A stretch of DNA of 13,146 bases from Cytophagia bacterium (GCA_013373005.1 JABXIP010000469.1:1-13146), one strand, 5' to 3'; shown: positions 1 to 8,602, numbered from the stretch's first letter. Notes: generated from the sequence alone by a model not told the origin. A program made the numbers and translations.

Positions 1-767
1 CACACCTTAGACCATATCACATGATGATTCATGGCACTAAGGGCCTGCATCTTCAAATGCCTGAAAAAAGAAGTCAGGACTTTGTACTGAACAAAGACTG
101 CCTTTTTACCATGAGTGAACTCATCCGTAAAGAAACGGTGGTTGTTCGTGTAGGCTGTATGGCTGGCCCCAACTTGGCTTCAGAGCTTTCTTTGGGTCAT
201 CCCGCTGCTACGGTAATTGCCTCACCCTTTACTGAAGTAGTAGCAAAAGGCAAATCGCTACTCAGATCTGATAACTTTCAAGTATATGGAAACTCAGATT
301 TAAGAGGAGTTGAACTCTGCGGAGTGCTGAAAAACATCATAGCCATTGCCTCTGGAATACTCTCTGGTTTAGGTCTCGGTGAAAACAGCAGAGGACTATT
401 GGTAAGTCGTGGTCTGGTAGAAATGATTTACCTGGGCAAAGCCTTGGGGGGAGAAATTAGCTCTTTCGTTGGCTTAGCAGGAATTGGAGATCTGGTTGCC
501 ACTACCACCAGTACTAATAGCCGCAACTATACCATTGGTTATAAAATTGGAAAAGGAGCCACCTTAGAGCAGGCCCTTTCAGAAATGGAAGAAACTGCCG
601 AAGGAGTAAACACCATAAAGATTGTTAAGCAACTGGCCGACAGTCAAGGGCTTAAACCCTTAATTACCGACACACTTCATAAAATCCTTTTTGAGGGAAT
701 GACTGCGGAGCAAGGTGTAAATTACCTGATGCGCTATCAGGGAAATATCGATATCAATTTTCTTTAG
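1..767 (+). CDS. gpsA: Glycerol-3-phosphate dehydrogenase [NAD(P)+], 3' part (5' end outside window)
   Basis: This enzyme reduces dihydroxyacetone phosphate to sn-glycerol-3-phosphate in the cytoplasm, supplying the backbone for phospholipids. The reading frame is open from base 3, so the gene begins outside the window; the ATG at 21 is an internal methionine just before the family's TKGL motif. About 254 residues are present of a usual 330 or so; most of the N-terminal NAD-binding domain is missing. Family marks, numbered from the ATG at 21, are GTKGL (5-9), GPNLA (49-53, usually GPNFA), the catalytic lysine in VLKNIIAIASG (K104, codon 330-332), the substrate-binding GENSRG (120-125), GLAGIGDLVATTTS (151-164) followed by SRN, and the EGV motif near 194. 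The stop TAG at 765-767 lies inside the 3' end of the opposing protease gene (14-bp overlap). Identification is firm; nothing looks broken. Confidence 0.95.
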   Translation, partial: HLRPYHMMIHGTKGLHLQMPEKRSQDFVLNKDCLFTMSELIRKETVVVRVGCMAGPNLASELSLGHPAATVIASPFTEVVAKGKSLLRSDNFQVYGNSDLRGVELCGVLKNIIAIASGILSGLGLGENSRGLLVSRGLVEMIYLGKALGGEISSFVGLAGIGDLVATTTSTNSRNYTIGYKIGKGATLEQALSEMEETAEGVNTIKIVKQLADSQGLKPLITDTLHKILFEGMTAEQGVNYLMRYQGNIDINFL

Positions 768-2001
768 TCAATGCTTCCATCGCATTGAGTCTTTGCAATA
801 ATGGCGGATGAGAGTAATGCGCGAAAACATAAGCCGGATGTGGAGTTAGGTTACTCAATGTGGAAACCGAGAGTTTCTTCAATGCTTCCATCAGCGGCTT
901 TCCTGCATATGTACTAACAGCATAAGCATCAGCTTCAAATTCATTCTTGCGGCTCAGCGCATTCATAAATAACCCTGTAAGTCTTGAGATTGGAGTATAC
1001 AGCAAGCCAAAAGCGATAAAGTTCAGGTGAATGGCCATCTCACTTCCGCCCAAAGCAACTGATAGACTTTCACTAAAAACGAAGAGTGATAACACATAAA
1101 ATGTAATCGCCATCTGCAAAACACTTAGCACCAGACTAAGTACAATATGCTTCTTCTTAAAGTGTCCTACCTCATGAGCCAAAACAGCCACCAACTCTTC
1201 GTGACTATGTTTTTCAATCAGTGTATCGTAGAGAACAATTTTCTTCTTCTTTCCTATTCCCGAAAAGAAGGCATTGGCTTTGGTAGACCTTTTTGAGCCG
1301 TCAATCACGAAGATGTTATCTAATGGAAAACTCACTCCGGTAGCATAGCTCATGATTTTATCCTTCAGCTCACCTTCTTCTAAAGGCTTGAGCTTATTGA
1401 AAAGCGGAAGAATAAGAGAGGTGTAAAAAAGGTTCATAACGAGCATAAAAGTGGCGACCAATGCCAAAGCATAAAGCCAGAAATTTGCTCCCAGTTGATG
1501 AACTATCCATAACAAAGCATACCCAAGTATTCCTCCAATGATTACTGTGAGCAAATAGCCCTTGAACTTATCAATGATAAAGGTCTTCAATGTGGTTTTG
1601 TTAAACCCAAACTTCTCTTCAATTACGAAAGTAGAATAATAGGAAAATGGCGTATTCACAATATCTGACAGCACGAATAACACCCCAAAAAATGCCAATG
1701 AAAGCAGAATTGGGTTCTCTATATAACTTCGCAAAAAGCCATCGAGCCAACCAAACCCACCAAAAGAAAGCACCAGAATGGTAAGTATTGTGCTGAAAGC
1801 CGAGGTTAGAAAGCCAAATCTCGATTTCGCCTTTTGATATTTCTGAGACCGGATATATTCCTCCTCATCGTACAAGTCTTTGAGTTTATCCGGAAGAGCC
1901 GTTTTAGAATGCTTATAATTAAGGTAATCCAGCAATTGATCTATGGCATAATCAACCAAGACAATTCCTAGAATGAGGTAAAGCCATTCAGTGGGATTCA
2001 T
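754..2001 (-). CDS. M48 family Ste24-type membrane metallopeptidase
   Basis: This 415-residue polytopic membrane zinc protease resembles eukaryotic CAAX prenyl protease Ste24/ZMPSTE24. The HEVGH zinc motif lies at residues 276-280, and the third zinc ligand is most likely E354 in NEFEADAYA, matching the E(F/Y)xAD motif of the family. The C-terminal YSHPPLLQRL (396-405) is also characteristic. An N-terminal hydrophobic segment (about 5-20) and further hydrophobic stretches near 66-85, 97-118, 147-168, 173-197, 285-310 and 325-347 give about seven membrane passes, as in Ste24. Length is normal for the family. The ATG start lies 10 bp after the porP stop, so the two genes are probably co-transcribed. 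Bacteria generally lack prenylated CAAX proteins, so the true substrate is unknown; a role in membrane-protein quality control is only inference. Its 3' end overlaps gpsA convergently. Confidence 0.93.
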   Translation of the reverse strand: MNPTEWLYLILGIVLVDYAIDQLLDYLNYKHSKTALPDKLKDLYDEEEYIRSQKYQKAKSRFGFLTSAFSTILTILVLSFGGFGWLDGFLRSYIENPILLSLAFFGVLFVLSDIVNTPFSYYSTFVIEEKFGFNKTTLKTFIIDKFKGYLLTVIIGGILGYALLWIVHQLGANFWLYALALVATFMLVMNLFYTSLILPLFNKLKPLEEGELKDKIMSYATGVSFPLDNIFVIDGSKRSTKANAFFSGIGKKKKIVLYDTLIEKHSHEELVAVLAHEVGHFKKKHIVLSLVLSVLQMAITFYVLSLFVFSESLSVALGGSEMAIHLNFIAFGLLYTPISRLTGLFMNALSRKNEFEADAYAVSTYAGKPLMEALKKLSVSTLSNLTPHPAYVFAHYSHPPLLQRLNAMEALTKEN

Positions 2002-2011
2002 AAGGTATTTA

Positions 2012-3049
2012 TTAATTCTTAGGACAAGGGAGTCTCCACCTGTCTCTTGGAACCCTAACAGGTTTATTGAAGTCGAGGAAGTAGGTCATTGAGAACTCAT
2101 GGGCACCACCAGCTTCAATACCTAATTCAGATACCGTATAATCGAAGCTATAGCCTATGTTGAAATTATTGGTAGTCACCCCAGCTGAGAAGATAATTGC
2201 CTCATTATTAGGGAAATTATTGAGCTGCTTAAATGGAACACCGCGATAGTGAACACCTAAGTTGATTGGTTCTAAATGCACAAAAGCGCCAATATCTAGC
2301 TGAGAGAACTGGCCTTGCGTTTTATATTGAAAAACAGGCGTAATACTTCGCTCAGCATAGGTATAGGTAAGGTCTTTTCTTAACGGACCATGTCCTATAT
2401 TCAATTTTATTCCACCATGAATTGTCAAACGCTGTGGCAGTGGGCTACTTCCATCAATGAGTGACTGATTAGGTTCAGTAAGATGCTGAACTGCTGCTCC
2501 TAAAAAGAGCGTTCGGGAATAAAGTACACCACCCACACTCAAGTCTCCAAAGCTGATAGAAAGGTCTTGGTTAGCAATTGACGGATCGGTAATAGTCCTA
2601 TCAATTGCACCTGAAATTGGATCGATCTGGTTAGCAAACACTAAATCCTGAAAACCTGCATTCCTGTTGATATAATTGAATTGTACCCCCGGCCTGAACA
2701 CCAGATTATCATTAATCTTCAGCTGATATGCGTAGCTTCCGCCAATACTAGTCGACTTCAAACCAGCTGCTCCCTCCCTATCTGTTGTAATGATCATTCC
2801 AATACCACTATTGGCTTTATACATAAAATGATCCATGTAAAAAGAGAAGGTCTTGAAGGAAGATTGAAGGTTAGGCCACTGATTTCTATAATTGACACCC
2901 AATCTGGTATAGCCCGATGCTCCGGTAAAAGCAGGGTTAATGTACAATGGCGCAGCATAGAACTGTGAAAACTGAGGATCTTGAGCCTTCAGTTCTGCCA
3001 TGGGCAGCATGGAAACAATCACTAAAACAACTATGCTAATTCTGCGCAT
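2012..3049 (-). CDS. PorP/SprF family type IX secretion system outer-membrane protein
   Basis: The 345-residue protein has a signal peptide (residues 1-22, ending KA before Q23) followed at once by the PorP/SprF N-terminal signature, QDPQFSQFYAAPLYINPAF (23-41), then GxxR-type and NYRNQWP strands. The rest is rich in alternating beta strands, as expected for an outer-membrane barrel, and ends in CPKN, close to the CPRF-like ends common in the family. PorP/SprF proteins are T9SS components. SprF of Flavobacterium johnsoniae is needed for secretion of the adhesin SprB, and genomes carry many paralogues near their cargo genes. Here the likely partner is the divergent giant type B cargo, 213 bp away. 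This is therefore probably a cargo-specific paralogue rather than the core PorP, though sequence alone cannot settle this. The ATG start at 3049 follows an A-rich leader. Confidence 0.92.
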   Translation of the reverse strand: MRRISIVVLVIVSMLPMAELKAQDPQFSQFYAAPLYINPAFTGASGYTRLGVNYRNQWPNLQSSFKTFSFYMDHFMYKANSGIGMIITTDREGAAGLKSTSIGGSYAYQLKINDNLVFRPGVQFNYINRNAGFQDLVFANQIDPISGAIDRTITDPSIANQDLSISFGDLSVGGVLYSRTLFLGAAVQHLTEPNQSLIDGSSPLPQRLTIHGGIKLNIGHGPLRKDLTYTYAERSITPVFQYKTQGQFSQLDIGAFVHLEPINLGVHYRGVPFKQLNNFPNNEAIIFSAGVTTNNFNIGYSFDYTVSELGIEAGGAHEFSMTYFLDFNKPVRVPRDRWRLPCPKN

Positions 3050-3262
3050 CTAGACTTTTAACAATTAAACGGAAAGAAACCCTGTCACTATTATATGATT
3101 GAATGAGTAATTTTTACTTTTTCTTGAGAAACACCTCGTTTCCCCCTTCAAGAATTCCGTTATCTTAGGGCATCTAACGAAGGGCTGAATATAATAAAAA
3201 CCTTTAGAACTGCGTATAAGGGATAGCATTTCGGCCGTTGTATCTAAGAGAGAAATCATAAA
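3050..3262. promoter_or_regulatory. Divergent intergenic region between porP/sprF and the giant cargo gene
   Basis: This 213-bp AT-rich region must hold the promoters of both divergent genes unless the genes are transcribed from further away. On the plus strand TATCTTAG at 3161-3168 loosely resembles the Bacteroidota -7 element (TAnnTTTG), but no convincing -33 partner is seen. No good minus-strand match was found. The clearest structure is a bulged inverted repeat: TTCTTGA (3121-3127) pairs with TCAAGAA (3148-3154), and inside it GAAAC (3128-3132) pairs with GTTTC (3138-3142), leaving a CCCCT bulge. It could be an operator or a leader hairpin. Regulatory content is inferred from position; the exact sites are unproven. 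Confidence 0.4.
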
Positions 3263-6200
3263 GTGTACGCGAAGAGGTTAACTTTCTTATTAGTCACTGT
3301 ACTGTTCAATACTTTCACCCTAACAGCACAGAATTACACCCAACACAATTGGTACTTTACGGGTAATGATCAAGCTTTGATCTTTGGGAAGTCTCCTGAA
3401 GCTCCTCCAATTCTACATCAGGGAAAGGTTCCACTCAACAATATTGGAGAAAAGCTGACTGCGACTGACCCTACAACAGGAGATTTACTCTTCTACTCAG
3501 ATGGAGTAAACATCTATGATGGAACAAACCAAGTGATGGTCAATGGCGGTGGAATCACCTCAGACCCCACGGGAATTCAAGTACTTAGCACCAGCCCTGT
3601 TCCGGGAGTAGGCAATGAGCCGTTACAATATATGTTCTACAGAAACGCTGCCGGAAACATACTCTATGCCATTGTTAACACAGCAGCACAAGGTAATCGA
3701 GTAGATGGGCCGCCTGCAGGTGAAGTATCTCTTGGGTCAAAAAATATTCCTACCGGAATAACCAATAGAGGAGATGGAATGATCGCCATTGGTTCTCGCG
3801 ATTTGACAGAATTCTGGCTTCTAACTCAAGATGCTAATACTGGAATTTTCGAACTCTACAGTATTCCTGAACCAGGTGGAACCTTCGCTCCAGTTACCAA
3901 TATTTCACTAACAGCCTCTGTAGAAGCCATGCATTTGGCCTATCAGAACACCACAGGTCAAATTGCAATCATTCCTTCTAACGGAGCTAATATTCAGGTA
4001 ATTCAATTCAATGAAGCCGGAATGCTAGGCCCCGAATTAATTTTCACCCAATCTATTCTGAACTCATTCATACCTGGCGAAACTTTTGGCGGATCGGCAG
4101 GCTGGTCAATTTCAGGTAACTTCCTGTATTTCAGCAGAAATGGAACTGAAGGCGGACTATATCGATTCGACATTACTGATACCAGCCCAACGGCAAGCAT
4201 CGAAACAGTAGACACCTACGCTCTACAACAAAGCATGAGTTTACAACTAGCTCCTGACAGCACCATTTACCACATTACCCGCGACACTGGTGGTGGCGCA
4301 ATCATGCACCTTAACCGCATCAACCAGCCAGACAGTGCTGTTGACAGAATTAATTATGAGCCCGCCTTATTTGACGATGTTAATCCTCAGTCAAGGTATT
4401 TTAGTCAATTTAGCCCTCAAAAAAATCTTCAGCCCATCATTACGATCGGAGTCAGGCAAGGCGCTTTATGCCAGAACACCCCTATTCAGTTCTATCCAAT
4501 CATTGATCCTCCTACAGCCATACCGAAGTCTGCGAATTGGACTTTTCAACCCTTAGGACAGGGGTCTCAGCAGCTCGCTCCACTCGTTACATTCGACCAA
4601 TCCGGATCCCTTATGGCGGATTTAACGGTACGGATCAACGGCATGCCTTTTCAAGGCTCGCTCTCCACTCAGGTTGAAGAAAATAATCTTCAGCTTTCAC
4701 TTCCTGACACAACTATTTGCCCTGGCGAGGTTCTAGAACTTGATGCCGAACCTCAGTCCGGTGGTGGCGGAGGAGGAGGCGGTGGCTCCGGTGGAGGTGG
4801 ATCTGGAGGAGGTTCATACGAATATTTATGGAGCACAGGAGAGACTACACAAACCATTGAAGTCTCTGAAGCAGGAGATTACTGGGTAGTGGTAACCCCT
4901 TCTGGCGGTGGTTGCCCAGTTTTTGGAACAGCGAGAGTTACCGTTTATGGAGATGAAACTCAAACTGCCAATATCTGGTACTTTGGAAACGGAGCCGGAA
5001 TAGACTTCAATGAAGAAGAGGGGCTCGATCCGCCTCCCCGAAGTATAGAAACCCCACACGCCATGAATGCACCTGCGGGAACTTCTACCATCTCAGACGC
5101 CAATGGAGACGTTCTTTTCTATACTAACGGAACTACGGTATGGAATAGAGAGGATGGAGTAATGCCTAACGGAACCCAAATTGGGGGAGATAGCACGGCA
5201 GTTCAGTCCGTGATCATCATTCCTTTTGTAGATGATGAAACCATGTATTATCTCTTCACAACAGAGAAGGTTTATGGAGATAATACCTTCCTACTCAAAT
5301 ACTCCATAGTTGATATGAAAGCAGACAATGGCCGTGGAGATGTAGTAATGAAAGACATTGTACTCTATGCCAACAACACTGAAAGATTGGCTTCTTTTGA
5401 GGGTGGTGATGGTTATTGGTTGGTTGCGCATGAGTATGGAAATAATACTTTCAGAACCTACCCCATTTCACCGAACGGAATAGGTATCCCTATCCTATCC
5501 TCGGCAGGTGGAGTACACACTTACAACGAAGCCTCAACTGCCCAAAGTGGCATGAAATTCTCCAATGATGGTTCACGATTAGCGGTTTCAATAGTCGAAG
5601 GCAGTGAAGACTATGTGGAGATTTTCAGCTTTAATCAGGGAACTGGTGAAATCACCGAAATGGACTTTAGAATCGACCTAAACATAGGAGGAGGCCCCAA
5701 TGACGAGGTCTATGATGTACACTTCTCTCCTGGAGGAAACAAGATTTATGCTACTATGAACAATCGATCGAGTGGCAGTGCAGGTGGACGAATACTGGAA
5801 TATAGAATTGACAGCATGTCTACTGAAGCAACCAGACTAGCGTCACGCACCAACATTGCCAATGGTGTGCTTTCCAACGTAAACTTTGGTCAGATTCAAA
5901 CCGGTCCTAATGGTGTACTTTATATTGCAGTAGAAACACCAGGCAACCCTGGTGGTTCGGCCTTTGTAAGCTCTATCAATGTCAATGAGGATACTGCTTC
6001 TGCCTCCGGTATCACAGCTCAAGCAGTAGCACTACTCGTTGGAAATTCAAGGCTTGGCTTACCGAACTTTGTGCAAAACAACGCCAATCCACAGCAAGAA
6101 CCAGGAATGAGTGCCCCTGACGAGACTTGCGTAGAGCAGCGAATAGAAATGACAGGCTCCGGCACCTCTGATATAGATATCTTCAATTGGTCTATCACCA

Positions 6201-8602
6201 GTCAGGCGGACGACAGCATGGTATTTAGTGCCGAAGGTCAGGATACAGCCTATGTATTCCAGCCTGATCAATCAGGCTTATTCAACATATCTCTGAACAT
6301 TTCCAATCGATGCGGGCTAGACACAACCTTGGTACAGCCTATAGAGGTATTTGCTACTCCAAACAGGCCATTGATACCTCAGGCCATTGCTCTTTGTGAG
6401 GGAGACAACCCTGTTCTGGATGCGCTGGGTGCAGGCAATCCCGATGATCCAACACTCACCTATGAATGGACGGACAGCCAAGGCAATGTGGTTTCTACAA
6501 ACAGAACTTTTACAGTCACTCAGCAGGAAATTTATTCGGTGACCATTTCGAATCCTTTGGGCTGTAGTAACTCTGGCGAGACCTTTGTTGGGCCGCCTTT
6601 TGAAATTCAACTGCCCGATGCTGCTACCATTTGTCAGGATGGCTCTTTGACATTAGACCCTCAGGTAACAGCCGATAATTACATCTGGACCGTCACGGAT
6701 GATGGCAACAATACGACTACCCTGCCTAACCAACGCAGGGCAGATGTTGACAGTAGTGTGCCGGGTGACTTCCTGTATGTGGTGTCTATTGAAGACCCGA
6801 TTAATCCGGGTTGCTTTGTCAATGATTCTACAAGGGTAACCATAATTCCTTTGGCTCAAGCCACTGCACAGAATATTGTTAACCCTGCTTGTGGGGCTAC
6901 TAACGGTAGTTTTGAGTTAAATATTACTACAACTGGTAGCTACACCTATACAGTAACTGGTAATTCCTCAGGACAGGTAGCTCAGAGCTCTACAAATGGC
7001 CCGAGTATCGAACTGATCTCAAACCTTGCGGCTGATACTTATTCGGTGACTATTACTGACAACAGCAGCGGTTGTGTGAATACAATCTCGGATATAAAGG
7101 TACAAAGTGACCCTCCTGATTTTGCAATTACAAGCGTTACTCCTAGTGATGCTGACTGTACTAACCCTACAGGTTCATTACTGGTAACGATTAGTGCAGA
7201 TGTATTCCCGATCAACTACGTTTTAACAAATAATACAGACGCTACTACCTATAACGGAACAGTGAATTCTGCCATTGTCGCAACAACCTTCGACTTTGAG
7301 GTACTTGGCTTGACCAGTGGCGATTATACTTTGGATGTAACCTCAACTTCAGGTTGCTTGCAAAGCCAGACAGGCATTACGGTCGATCAACCGCAACCAG
7401 TCGATTTGACTACAGAACCTTTTGTAGAAGAATGTGCTGCCACAGCCCCACTCACAGCTTCGTCAACTACTGCCGGAGCCACTTTTACCTGGACCGGACC
7501 AAACGGCTTCTCACAGACTGGTGCAAATGTCAGCGCTCCTGAAAGTGGAACTTATACGGTAACTGCTTCAGCTCCTGGATCATGTGACGTATCTCAAGAT
7601 GTGGTTGTAGAATTGACCATTCAACCTATAGTGCAAATTACTCAGGTTGGAGATGTTTGTGATGGGCAAATAACTCTTGAGGCCGAAGTGACCAATCCTC
7701 AACCCGGCTCTACTTATACTTACAATTGGTCTACAGGCGCAACCACGAGAACCATTACAGTTGACCAAAGCGGAAACTATACTGTAACGGCAAGACATTC
7801 TAACAATTTAAATTGTGGTGGAGATGCGAATGTAACCATCAATATCCCTGTAGAATTGGAGGCTTCCTTATCTTCCAGCCCTGCTTGTGATGATGGCTCA
7901 CCAGTTACCTTAATAGTAAATGTCACCTCAGGCAACCCGAATAGCTTCACCTGGACTTTAGATGGACAGGCTATTACCCAGTCTGGCTCAACCATCAGTG
8001 TTATGGATGAAGGAACGTATACCGTTACTATATCCGATGGAAGTTGCTCGATTGAAAGAAGCCTGAATGTGAACAGACAAACAATTCCTGAAGGCCTATT
8101 ACCAGATACTGAATACTATTGCCCAACCAGTAACACCAACCCTACCTTATTGGCGGGCAGAGGATTTGACACTTATGAATGGACATTAGACGGACAGCCT
8201 TATCCGCAGGGTGGAAGAACTCTGGATGTTCAAGCTGCCGGAGTTTATGTAGTGACCATGACCACTTCGCTTGGCTGCGTAAGAACTGACACCGTAACCA
8301 TCATAGAGAGCTGTGATCCGGAAGTAATTGCACCAAACGCTTTTGCGCCAAGCAGTCCAGCGCCTAACAACACTTTCAATGTATTCCCTAATGACTTCGT
8401 AGATAACTTTGAAATCTTCATCTATACCCGATGGGGAGAACTGATCTATCAGAGTGACACCACTGAATTTAAGTGGGATGGTACGTTTAATGGAGAATTG
8501 GTTCCTCTAGGAACCTACCCATATGTAATTCGCTTTACTTCCAGATTTGAGCCAGAAAAAGGAGTATATGAGCAAATAGGTTCGGTGACCGTAATCAGAT
8601 AG
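3263..8602 (+). CDS. Giant secreted T9SS type B cargo: tandem propeller, Ig/PKD and SprB-like domains, gliding motility-associated C-terminal domain
   Basis: This 1779-residue, probably cell-surface protein starts at GTG 3263: an in-frame TAA at 3245 excludes anything longer, and the next methionine would lose the signal peptide (1-22, TA before Q23). Approximate order: propeller-like module 1 (28-390, opening NWYF); PKD-like (395-475); Ig-like (476-563) split by a 20-residue Gly/Ser run (499-518); propeller-like module 2 (570-940, opening NIWYFGNGAGIDF); PKD-like (945-1030); two Ig-like (1031-1198); two SprB-like (1199-1385); four Ig-like with repeated YxWxxG and GxYTVT patterns (1385-1684); type B sorting domain (1685-1779) with RWGE, KWDGT, GTYPYVI and terminal VTVIR. 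Such domains direct T9SS export and surface attachment, usually with an SprF-like partner, here plausibly the divergent neighbour. An adhesin or motility role is inference. The sorting domain lacks the usual PNGDGxND motif. Confidence 0.9.
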   Translation: MYAKRLTFLLVTVLFNTFTLTAQNYTQHNWYFTGNDQALIFGKSPEAPPILHQGKVPLNNIGEKLTATDPTTGDLLFYSDGVNIYDGTNQVMVNGGGITSDPTGIQVLSTSPVPGVGNEPLQYMFYRNAAGNILYAIVNTAAQGNRVDGPPAGEVSLGSKNIPTGITNRGDGMIAIGSRDLTEFWLLTQDANTGIFELYSIPEPGGTFAPVTNISLTASVEAMHLAYQNTTGQIAIIPSNGANIQVIQFNEAGMLGPELIFTQSILNSFIPGETFGGSAGWSISGNFLYFSRNGTEGGLYRFDITDTSPTASIETVDTYALQQSMSLQLAPDSTIYHITRDTGGGAIMHLNRINQPDSAVDRINYEPALFDDVNPQSRYFSQFSPQKNLQPIITIGVRQGALCQNTPIQFYPIIDPPTAIPKSANWTFQPLGQGSQQLAPLVTFDQSGSLMADLTVRINGMPFQGSLSTQVEENNLQLSLPDTTICPGEVLELDAEPQSGGGGGGGGGSGGGGSGGGSYEYLWSTGETTQTIEVSEAGDYWVVVTPSGGGCPVFGTARVTVYGDETQTANIWYFGNGAGIDFNEEEGLDPPPRSIETPHAMNAPAGTSTISDANGDVLFYTNGTTVWNREDGVMPNGTQIGGDSTAVQSVIIIPFVDDETMYYLFTTEKVYGDNTFLLKYSIVDMKADNGRGDVVMKDIVLYANNTERLASFEGGDGYWLVAHEYGNNTFRTYPISPNGIGIPILSSAGGVHTYNEASTAQSGMKFSNDGSRLAVSIVEGSEDYVEIFSFNQGTGEITEMDFRIDLNIGGGPNDEVYDVHFSPGGNKIYATMNNRSSGSAGGRILEYRIDSMSTEATRLASRTNIANGVLSNVNFGQIQTGPNGVLYIAVETPGNPGGSAFVSSINVNEDTASASGITAQAVALLVGNSRLGLPNFVQNNANPQQEPGMSAPDETCVEQRIEMTGSGTSDIDIFNWSITSQADDSMVFSAEGQDTAYVFQPDQSGLFNISLNISNRCGLDTTLVQPIEVFATPNRPLIPQAIALCEGDNPVLDALGAGNPDDPTLTYEWTDSQGNVVSTNRTFTVTQQEIYSVTISNPLGCSNSGETFVGPPFEIQLPDAATICQDGSLTLDPQVTADNYIWTVTDDGNNTTTLPNQRRADVDSSVPGDFLYVVSIEDPINPGCFVNDSTRVTIIPLAQATAQNIVNPACGATNGSFELNITTTGSYTYTVTGNSSGQVAQSSTNGPSIELISNLAADTYSVTITDNSSGCVNTISDIKVQSDPPDFAITSVTPSDADCTNPTGSLLVTISADVFPINYVLTNNTDATTYNGTVNSAIVATTFDFEVLGLTSGDYTLDVTSTSGCLQSQTGITVDQPQPVDLTTEPFVEECAATAPLTASSTTAGATFTWTGPNGFSQTGANVSAPESGTYTVTASAPGSCDVSQDVVVELTIQPIVQITQVGDVCDGQITLEAEVTNPQPGSTYTYNWSTGATTRTITVDQSGNYTVTARHSNNLNCGGDANVTINIPVELEASLSSSPACDDGSPVTLIVNVTSGNPNSFTWTLDGQAITQSGSTISVMDEGTYTVTISDGSCSIERSLNVNRQTIPEGLLPDTEYYCPTSNTNPTLLAGRGFDTYEWTLDGQPYPQGGRTLDVQAAGVYVVTMTTSLGCVRTDTVTIIESCDPEVIAPNAFAPSSPAPNNTFNVFPNDFVDNFEIFIYTRWGELIYQSDTTEFKWDGTFNGELVPLGTYPYVIRFTSRFEPEKGVYEQIGSVTVIR
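4757..4816 (+). repeat. GGN codon tract encoding a 20-residue Gly/Ser linker
   Basis: Residues 499-518 of the giant cargo are only glycine and serine: one Ser, nine Gly, Ser, four Gly, Ser, three Gly, Ser. The tract lies within an Ig-like domain, between LDAEPQ and YEYLWSTGETT, where relatives normally have a short loop. Gly codons are a mix of GGT, GGC and GGA with no GGG, so this is a degenerate trinucleotide tract rather than a perfect microsatellite. It is locally far more GC-rich than its surroundings and could change length by slippage without breaking the frame. A flexible spacer is the simplest reading. Confidence 0.85.

Noticed and set aside
21..23. ATG at 21 as the true gpsA start
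   Set aside because: In-frame codons continue upstream to base 3, and the NAD-binding domain that every GpsA has would be missing; the gene is cut by the window edge.
2681..2968. A 95-codon plus-strand open frame inside porP
   Set aside because: It lies wholly antisense to a well-identified PorP/SprF gene and its translation looks like no protein family; a shadow frame.
3065..3259. A 64-codon minus-strand open frame filling most of the porP/cargo intergenic region
   Set aside because: It has no recognisable motif, signal peptide or family resemblance, and occupies a region that must hold promoters. It ends 15 bp before the porP start, so a leader peptide is not impossible, but nothing supports it beyond the open frame.
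4757..4816. The Gly/Ser run as a sign of an engineered sequence
   Set aside because: The spacing of serines is irregular (9, 4, 3 glycines between them), codons are mixed, and the flanking Ig domain and gene are natural-looking; a native linker is the simpler reading.
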